10,866 bases of DNA from JANXVV01 sp038230975 (GTDB lineage Bacteria; Planctomycetota; Phycisphaerae; Tepidisphaerales; Tepidisphaeraceae). The notes under the pieces are model-generated. The model made no database searches, had not been told where the DNA came from, and worked only from the letters and a program-made list of their open reading frames with translations. The stretch covers positions 1 to 10,866 of the forward strand of contig JBBRMF010000183.1 of the NCBI GenBank assembly GCA_038230975.1. The letters run 5' to 3'. Below, piece by piece: positions 1 to 7,300 of the stretch. How positions within the stretch are numbered: the stretch's first letter is position 1; every line of letters starts with the position of its first letter. Both the position numbers and the translations under genes were made by a program.

Positions 1-30
1 CAGGTACTGAATCAGTTGTTTTAGGATTTA

Positions 31-97
31 GGTGGCATGGGCGTCTCGCCCGTGTTCTTCATTCAAAACAATGCACGGGCGAGACGCCCATGCCACC
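31..97. repeat. REP-like palindromic repeat, perfect 24-bp inverted repeat
   Basis: Positions 31-54 and 74-97 are exact reverse complements of each other (24 of 24), separated by a 19-base AT-rich spacer (55-73). Each arm is itself nearly palindromic: CATGGGCG and CGCCCGTG flank TCT, giving an 8-bp stem with one G-T wobble. The element can therefore fold as one long hairpin or as two small ones, the architecture of paired REP/BIME elements. Translated on the minus strand, the arm reads HGRDAHAT, a peptide I recall as a frequent spurious-ORF signature in PVC-group genomes. No transposase or target duplication is visible. The inverted repeat is seen directly; calling it a dispersed family is inference, supported by the related copy at 10640-10663. 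Confidence 0.85.
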
Positions 98-120
98 GGG
101 CTGCCCCTGAAAAAAATCGA

Positions 121-1305
121 ATGACGATCGAATCCTACATACAGACGCAACTGCCGGACTCGATCCAGATGCGTCACGGATTGCACCGGATTCCGGAAAT
201 AGGATTTCAGGAATTCAAAACCGCCTCTGCGATCCGGGCGGAACTGAGCCGACTGGGACTTTCTTTCGTGGAAGGCGTTGAAGGGGCATCGACGGCGACC
301 GTGGCATGGGTCGGGGATGTTCATAAGCCTTGCATCGCATTGCGCGCCGACATCGATGCATTGCCGATTACGGAGCGAACGGGCGCGGCGTATGCGAGCA
401 CTCATGCCGGAATGATGCACGCCTGCGGACATGATGGGCACACGGCAACATTGCTCGGTGTGGCGGCGATTCTTAAATCGATTGAATCGACTCTGCCGGT
501 GTGCGTCAAATTGTTGTGGCAACCAGCGGAAGAAGGCGGGGGCGGTGGGGGACGGATGGTGAAGGCCGGGGTGCTGGATGGGCGCATCGGGCCAATGGTG
601 GATGCGATCTTTGGGCTGCATGGCTGGCCGGGTTTAAAGGTGGGGATGGTCGCCACCAAACCGGGTGCGCTGTTGGCGGCAACAGATCAGTTCACCGCTA
701 AATTCACGGGGCGCGGATGTCATGGCGCGTTTCCGCATTTGGGGCGTGACCCGATCGTATGCGCCTGTGAAGCGGTATTGAACTTACAGCAGATTGCCAG
801 CCGGGATTTTGATCCGGTTGAGCCGGTAGTGGTGACGGTTGGGATGTTCAATTCGGGGACTGCCGTCAATATTATTCCGGATACGGCTACGATCGACGTG
901 ACGGTAAGAACGCTGACGCCATCCGGTCGAAAGAGGGTCGTCGAATTGATCGATCGGCGGCTGAAAGGTATCGCGGCCGCCAGCGATTGCACGGTGGAGA
1001 TTGAGTGGCGGGATGGCTATCCGCCGACCATCAACGATCCGGCGATGTACGAATACGTAGCCAAAACGGCTCGTCACGTATTTGGCTCGCAGCGGTTTTT
1101 CCCGGTGGGGTCACCGTCCATGGGGGCCGAAGACTTTTCGTTTTACCTCGAGAAGGTTCCGGGATGTTTTTTCCTTGTCGGTGTTGAACCGTTGGAAGCC
1201 AGTGGATATCCACCTTTGCATAGTGATCAATTTGATTTTACTGATGCGACAATGGCCGTGGGGATGAGAATGTTTCTTGAACTCGTACTGAATTGGGGCA
1301 AGTAA
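121..1305 (+). CDS. M20D family metallo-amidohydrolase (hippurate/N-acyl-amino-acid hydrolase type)
   Basis: This 394-residue protein is a probable zinc- or manganese-dependent hydrolase that removes acyl groups from N-acyl amino acids or related amides. Motifs in order are LHRIPE (residues 21-26), ADIDALPI (from 76), MHACGHDGHTA (99-109, ligands C102 and H104), WQPAEE (133-138, catalytic and metal-binding glutamates E137/E138), LHGWP (166-170, H167), an alpha/beta lid or dimerisation domain at about 180-290, GAEDFSFY (335-342) and LHSDQFDF (366-373, ligand H367). The Cys-His-Glu-His-His ligand set and the length fit M20D enzymes such as hippurate hydrolase, N-acetyl-diaminopimelate deacetylase and IAA-amino-acid hydrolases. 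The substrate cannot be chosen from sequence. I chose the ATG at 121 because the frame further upstream (ATG at 37) only translates the palindromic repeat. No clear Shine-Dalgarno precedes 121. There is no signal peptide, so it is likely cytoplasmic. It converges on the glucan synthase gene and shows no functional link to it. Confidence 0.93.
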   Translation: MTIESYIQTQLPDSIQMRHGLHRIPEIGFQEFKTASAIRAELSRLGLSFVEGVEGASTATVAWVGDVHKPCIALRADIDALPITERTGAAYASTHAGMMHACGHDGHTATLLGVAAILKSIESTLPVCVKLLWQPAEEGGGGGGRMVKAGVLDGRIGPMVDAIFGLHGWPGLKVGMVATKPGALLAATDQFTAKFTGRGCHGAFPHLGRDPIVCACEAVLNLQQIASRDFDPVEPVVVTVGMFNSGTAVNIIPDTATIDVTVRTLTPSGRKRVVELIDRRLKGIAAASDCTVEIEWRDGYPPTINDPAMYEYVAKTARHVFGSQRFFPVGSPSMGAEDFSFYLEKVPGCFFLVGVEPLEASGYPPLHSDQFDFTDATMAVGMRMFLELVLNWGK

Positions 1306-1310
1306 CCGCG

Positions 1311-1361
1311 CCGCAAGAGAGCCCGGCGTTTCCGCCGCAGGAGCAACCTTGCAGCCTCTTG
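1311..1361. other. Weak stem-loop in the convergent gap
   Basis: The 65 bp between the two converging stop codons (1305 and 1371) contain CGGCG-TTTC-CGCCG (1324-1337), enclosed by CAAGAG (1314-1319) and CTCTTG (1356-1361). These could form a small bidirectional transcription end. No T-run follows on either strand, so it is not a canonical intrinsic terminator. A short direct repeat GTAACCGC occurs at 1302-1309 and 1362-1369. Termination here is inferred mainly from the convergent layout. Confidence 0.25.
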
Positions 1362-1370
1362 GTAACCGCT

Positions 1371-4300
1371 CTAAGTGAGATACACCTCGACAGTATGGGG
1401 ATTTCGATCGTCGACCATTGAAACCAGTTGATCGGGTTGATCCACGCCGTCTGTCACAAGCCGCGCGACGGTCTTTCCGGCACCACCATTGTGAACGGTG
1501 ATGTGGTAGACCGTTTCCCGGTACCGATAGTGGATTTTATACGAAGGCCATTTCGCGGGCATGCGCGGCGAGAACCTAAGCTTGTCGACTTCCAAGTGCA
1601 ATCCAAGCAGTGACTCGGTGATCAGCCGGTACATCCACCCGGCAGACCCGGTGTACCATGTCCAGCCCCCGCGGCCGATATGCGGTGAAACGGCGTAGAC
1701 ATCGGCGGCGACCACATACGGCTCGGCGCGGTAGACTGCGGTCGACTCGGGTGTCATCGTGTGGGAAATCGGGCTGATCAGGTTGAACAGTTCCCAGGCG
1801 CGCGCGACGTCGCCCATTGCGGCAAAAGCCATCACCGTCCAGATCGCACCGTGGGTGTACTGACCACCATTCTCACGAACGCCGGGCACGTATCCCTTGA
1901 TGTAACCGGGGTTGAATGCCGATTTATCAAACGGTGGATGTAGCAACTGTATGAAACGGGCTTCGCGGCGGACAAGTCTGCGGTCGACGCTGGCCATCGC
2001 GACCTCGCTTCGCTCGCGCGTTCCGGCACCGGACAAAACCGACCAGCTCTGCGAAAGCGAATCGATTTGGCATTCTTCGTTGGTGGCCGACCCCAGGGGT
2101 TCGCCGTTATCGAAGTAGGCGCGCCGATACCATTCGCCGTCCCAGGCATTTTCCTGGATATTTCCGCGAAGACGACCGGCTTCGATTGTAAATTTATCGG
2201 CGTTCATCACGTCGCCGCGCTTACGCGAGATTTCCGAAAACTGCATGAGGACGTCGTACAAGAAGAATCCAAGCCAGACGCTTTCCCCTTTTCCATGCTG
2301 TCCAACCAGGTTCATGCCGTCGTTCCAGTCACCGCAACCCATTAACGGCAGCCCATGCACTCCAAACTTCAAACCGTAATGAATGGAACGAACGCAATGC
2401 TCGTAGAGCGTGCCGATATCTTCAGAGACCCGAGGAAGATCGTAGTTTGCTTCTTCTTCGGGCCGAAGCAGCCGGGCATCCAGGAACGCGACACGCTCAT
2501 CGAGCACACCGGTGTCGCCGGTAGTCGCTACGTATCGGCAGGCGGCATAGGGAAGCCAGAGGTAGTCGTCCGAAAAATGCGTGCGAACACCACGGCCGAC
2601 CGGGGGATGCCACCAATGCTGCACATCTCCCTCGTGGAATTGGCGCGAGGCACCGAGAAGAAGTTGCGAGCGGAACAATGCAGGTTCGGCATGAAGCAGC
2701 GCCATTGAATCCTGCAACTGGTCTCGGAATCCGAACGCACCACCAGACTGGTAGAAACCCGTGCGAGCCCACATGCGGCAGGCGAGGGTCTGGTAGACGA
2801 GCCAACCGTTCGCCAGGAAATTGACGGCCAGATCCGGTGTTTCAAAGTAGACTGCTCCGAGTGCATGGCTCCAGTAGTGCCATACCCCTTCCAGTGCGCG
2901 GTAGGCGCTGGCAGCGCCCTTAAATCGATTGGTGAGTTCGCGGGCTTGACCCTCACTTTTGGCCGATCCGATGATGAAGACGATGTCGCGATCCTGGCCG
3001 TCTGCAAGCTCGATCGGAACCTGCATCGCTGTACAGGGATCAAGCCCGGCACCCAGTCGATTGGAAAGTCTCGCCTTACGCATCGCTGCCGGTTTGGCGG
3101 CGTTGGAGTTTCTGCCGAGAAACTCAGCGCGATCTCCAGTGACAGTGCGCGTCGATTCACTACAGTCCACAAAAACCACGCGTCCGGGAAACTCAGTGTT
3201 GTAGGCATTGCGAACGAAAATAGCCCCACTGACCGTGTCTACCTCGGTCACAACGTGCATCAACGTTTTATGACGAAGCTCTCCGAGAACCCACTCCCAG
3301 TAACCGGTGATTGAGAGCCGCCGCGCGCGCCCCGAACGATTGGAGACGCGCAATCGCATGAATTTGACCGGGGCGTCGGTCGCGACATAGACGCAGAGCT
3401 CCGTCGTAATTCCGTCTTCAGTATATTCAAAGATGCTGTATCCAAAGCCGTGGCGGATGACGTACGGCATTTGCCCGCGTGCCGGCAATGGGGACGGAGA
3501 CCAAAATCGACCGCTCTCTTCATCGCGGATGTAGATCGCTTCGCCGCTGGTATCGCTGACAGGATCATTATACCAGGGTGTCATGCGGAACTCATGGCTG
3601 TTTTCTGACCAGGTATACGCGCCACCGCTTTCAGAAACGACAGTGCCAAACTCTGAATTGGCGATCACATTGACCCACGGAACCGGCGTAGTCTGGTCGC
3701 CGGATAAGAGGGTGACATACTCCCTGCCATCACGGGTGAACCCACCCAGACCGTTAAAGAATACCAGGTCACGTTCGGGAACTTCGACGGCGGTTTCCGG
3801 CTCTAAACGTCGACGAGACGGACGAAGCATGGGAATCGCCAATTCAGCACGGCCACGGCGTTCGGTCTGCTCGGCGAGCGTGCCGGCTTCATCCAGCAGT
3901 ACGACGCGCGCTACGGTTTCGAGGAGGATGCGATCTTCCTGCGACATTTGCTCGCCGCGCCGAACGAAGATACCGCCAGGCTTGTCGACGAGCGCAGCCT
4001 CGGAGCTGCCCGCGATGCGATCCATGATCGCGTCCTGTAGTGACTGGCGGTATACCGAATCATCTTCGTTCCAGATGACCAGATCCACGGCAAGCCCTCG
4101 GAGTCTCCAATAGGCATGGGCTTGAATCACCTGTCGAACCAGTTCCAGGTGTTCGCGATCACTGATGCGAACCAATACGATGGGCAGATCGCCTGAGATT
4201 CCATAGCCCCATAGACCTGACTGTCCGCGTTGATTTCGTAGTAGCAGGCTTGGCTGCGCTCGCCGCATGGAGGTAGCATAGATCACCGACCCAGCCAGGC

Positions 4301-7300
4301 GACCGTAAATTTGAGCATCCGCTTCAGTGGCATTCAATTGACTCAGCAGGACGTGGCTATGCGTCCAAGCCAGCTCGAAAACACGATCCGTCAGATTTGG
4401 ATCATGGTACTTCTCCGTCATCGCTGTCACGGCTTCGCGGGTCTCGGCAACTCCGGTGACGATATCAACGCGCGCAATTTCGTTGGGCGCAAGTCGAATG
4501 ACGTGGCGGATGCTGACCACGGGATCAAGCACGGGGCCCATGCTGTCGGAAAGCGGCCCTTTGTTTTCCATCGCCGCGGGAGACGCCAAATTCCTGCCTC
4601 GCCCGATGAATTTCATTCGGTCCGTTTCGAATGATGCGCGACCGACCGTTTTCCCACGGACCGTGGTCAGATGAACCATCCAGGGTGGTTTCTCTTCGGC
4701 TGACCGGGGTCGACGCGTGCAAAAGATCGCCTGGCGATCGCGAATCAACTCAGTTTGAACGAACAGATTGCTGAAGGCGGGGTGCGCTAAATCATGATTT
4801 GCCTGTGCTAAAACAACTTCGGCGTAGGTGGTAATTTCAATGGTTCGGACCACTTCCGAATGATTGGTGATCGTTACACGTCGAAGCTCGATGTCATCTT
4901 CCGGCGAAACGCTGATTTCCGTGTGAGTCTCGATCAGATCGTCCCGCCGACGAAACTCGGCTCGCCCTTGTGTAAAAATGGCTTCGTAAGGCTTTGTGCT
5001 TTTAAGCGTAGGTTGCCAGGAGGTGGACCAGTACTCACCGCTGTCGATATCTCGGAGATAGCTGAACATTCCCCAGCAGTCGCGGGTGGAATCTTCGCGC
5101 CAGCGCGTCACCGCCAAGTCGCGCCATCGGCTGTAACCGCCCCCGGCGCTCGTTACCACGACATGATATTGGCCGTTGGAAAGGAGATGTACTTCAGGAA
5201 TCGAGGTTCCCGGATCCGTGAGAATGCGCATCGTACCGCGATCTTCACCTGAGGTGTTGCGCGTCTTTTCCGCTTCCGATGAATGGGGGAAGAGAATGGT
5301 GCCGGCCTTTGGAATTCTTTCCTGAAGAAGTAGCTCGGCAGCGCGAAGCATTGGGTCGGCACTGAATCGACGCTGCATGGGTCTGCCAAGTAGCAGGTAA
5401 GCCAGCGATAGCAGGCTCATACCTTCGTGATGTGCCATGAACTGACGGATCGTAACGCTCGAGACCCCGCGTGGCATGCGCGAGGGTGTGTAGTCGATTG
5501 CCTCGAAGAAGCCATATTTACCTTGATGCCCGCTCTCGGAGAGCTGTTCAAGATTCTTACATGCGGACTCGGGTGCAACCATGAGTGCCATCACAGTCGC
5601 ATAAGGAGCGATGACCAGATCTTCTGCAAGGCCGCGCTTAAGACCAAGGCCGGGTACGCCGAACGCTCGATACTGGTAATTAAGCTGTCCGTCGGTGGTG
5701 TTATATCCGGCCTCTGAAATGCCCCACGGTACACGGTGTTGCCGGCCATACTGAATCTGGCGACGCACCACGGCGTGGTAAGTCTGGTCTAACAGCGTGT
5801 TTTCAAATGTAGGCATGACCAGAAGCGGCATCAGATATTCAAACATAGAGCCACTCCAGCTCAAAAGTGCCGGTGCTCCACCGGTGGCTGTGAGGAGTCG
5901 ACTGAGGGCAAACCAATGATCCTGTCCTACCTGGCCCTGGGCGATCAGGATGAAGCTTCCGAGCCTCGCCTCTGAGCCGAGGAGATCGTAGAAACTGTTA
6001 TCCAGGCGGTGATCACTGACGTTGTATCCGATGGAAAAAAGGTTTCGCGGTTTGTCGTACAGCAACGAGAAATCCATGTTCGCCATTTCCTCGGCCTGAC
6101 GGGCGAACTGATCGATGGACCTGATCCTTGAAAGCGCGGTGGTCGATGAAACGATTAGTGCCGAGCGGAACGCTTCGATCCATTCAATGGATTCGGCCCA
6201 TTTAGAATCGGTTTGTTCGTGGAATGCCGCTAAAATTGCGTCCAACAGAGGAATCGCCGAGTCTTGCAATGCCGCAACGGTGGTCAGCGTCGGAATGGAA
6301 TCCAGTTGCGTAAGCAGCGACCGTAACTGTTCAAGTCGTGAGAGTTGAGGTTCGGATGAAGTGTTCCAGAGTGACTCGGGCGCCGCAGAAAGATCGGCCC
6401 ACGCGGCGACCTGCTTGAGGTCGTCGAAATGGTCTGCACAGTCGCGCGCAAAGGTATGAGCCCACCACTGAAGTTCCGGATCATTGCCGGCGGTTAGTGC
6501 CACCTCCTTCGCGGTAACACTGTAACGAGATACCAGCGTTACCGCAGCGTTCAACGTTTGCGGAGGCTGTTCAAGCCCATCTTCAAGCCGTTCGATTTTG
6601 CGCAGCACATCCGCCGAAACAAGCGGGCTGCGACCACTTTCAATCGGCCTCGGAAGACCGCGCGCCACGTCGCGCAGGATACGCAGAGTATCACGCAACC
6701 CACCAAAAAGACGGGTAGGGACGACCTTCGCATCTTTCATTTCCAGCAAGCCACTTCGCAGTACCAGCAGGTGACCGGCAAGGTTACCGCTGTCGACCAT
6801 GGAAATGTAACGTGGCAATAAAGGAGCGAGTGTGCGGGTATTGTACCAGTTAAAAAAATGACCGCGGTGTTTTTCCATTCGGCTGAGCGTTTCGAATGAT
6901 TTACGAAGTCGATCAAGCGTGCGGGCGGCAGAGCAGTAACCGAAATCGTAGGCGGTCAAGTCGGCCAGCAGCGATACTCCGATGTTCGTTGGGCTGGTGC
7001 GCGATGCGATCGTAGGAGCCGGATACTCTTGAAAGTTGTCCGGCGGAAGCCAATTCTCCTGTTCAGTGACGAACGTTTCGAAGTATCTCCAGGTTCGGCG
7101 CGACAGCTTCTCCAGAAACTCCTGCTGATGGCGAGACAAGCGCAATGGCCGACTGACGAGCGGCCGGCTTAGCCACCAGGCTACGACGGGAGAAATCAAC
7201 CAGAGAAAGAGAATTGTGCTTGCCGCGCCGAGGCTGCGCGATCTCCACAAAAAAAGTGCGGCAAACGTGGTAGTTGCCACGGCCGGGGCAATCCACATGG

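Noticed and set aside
1..30. Small dyad ACTGA-A-TCAGT (6-16) as an operator
   Set aside because: A 5-bp dyad is expected by chance and the upstream context is cut off by the window edge.
28..621. Minus-strand open frame of 197 codons opposite the amidohydrolase gene
   Set aside because: It lies antisense to a well-supported gene, has no recognisable family, and its end is just the repeat translated as HGRDAHAT.
2528..3229. Minus-strand open frame of 233 codons within the synthase gene
   Set aside because: It is in another frame on the same strand as the synthase, is low in motif content, and is best explained as a by-product of GC-rich codon use.
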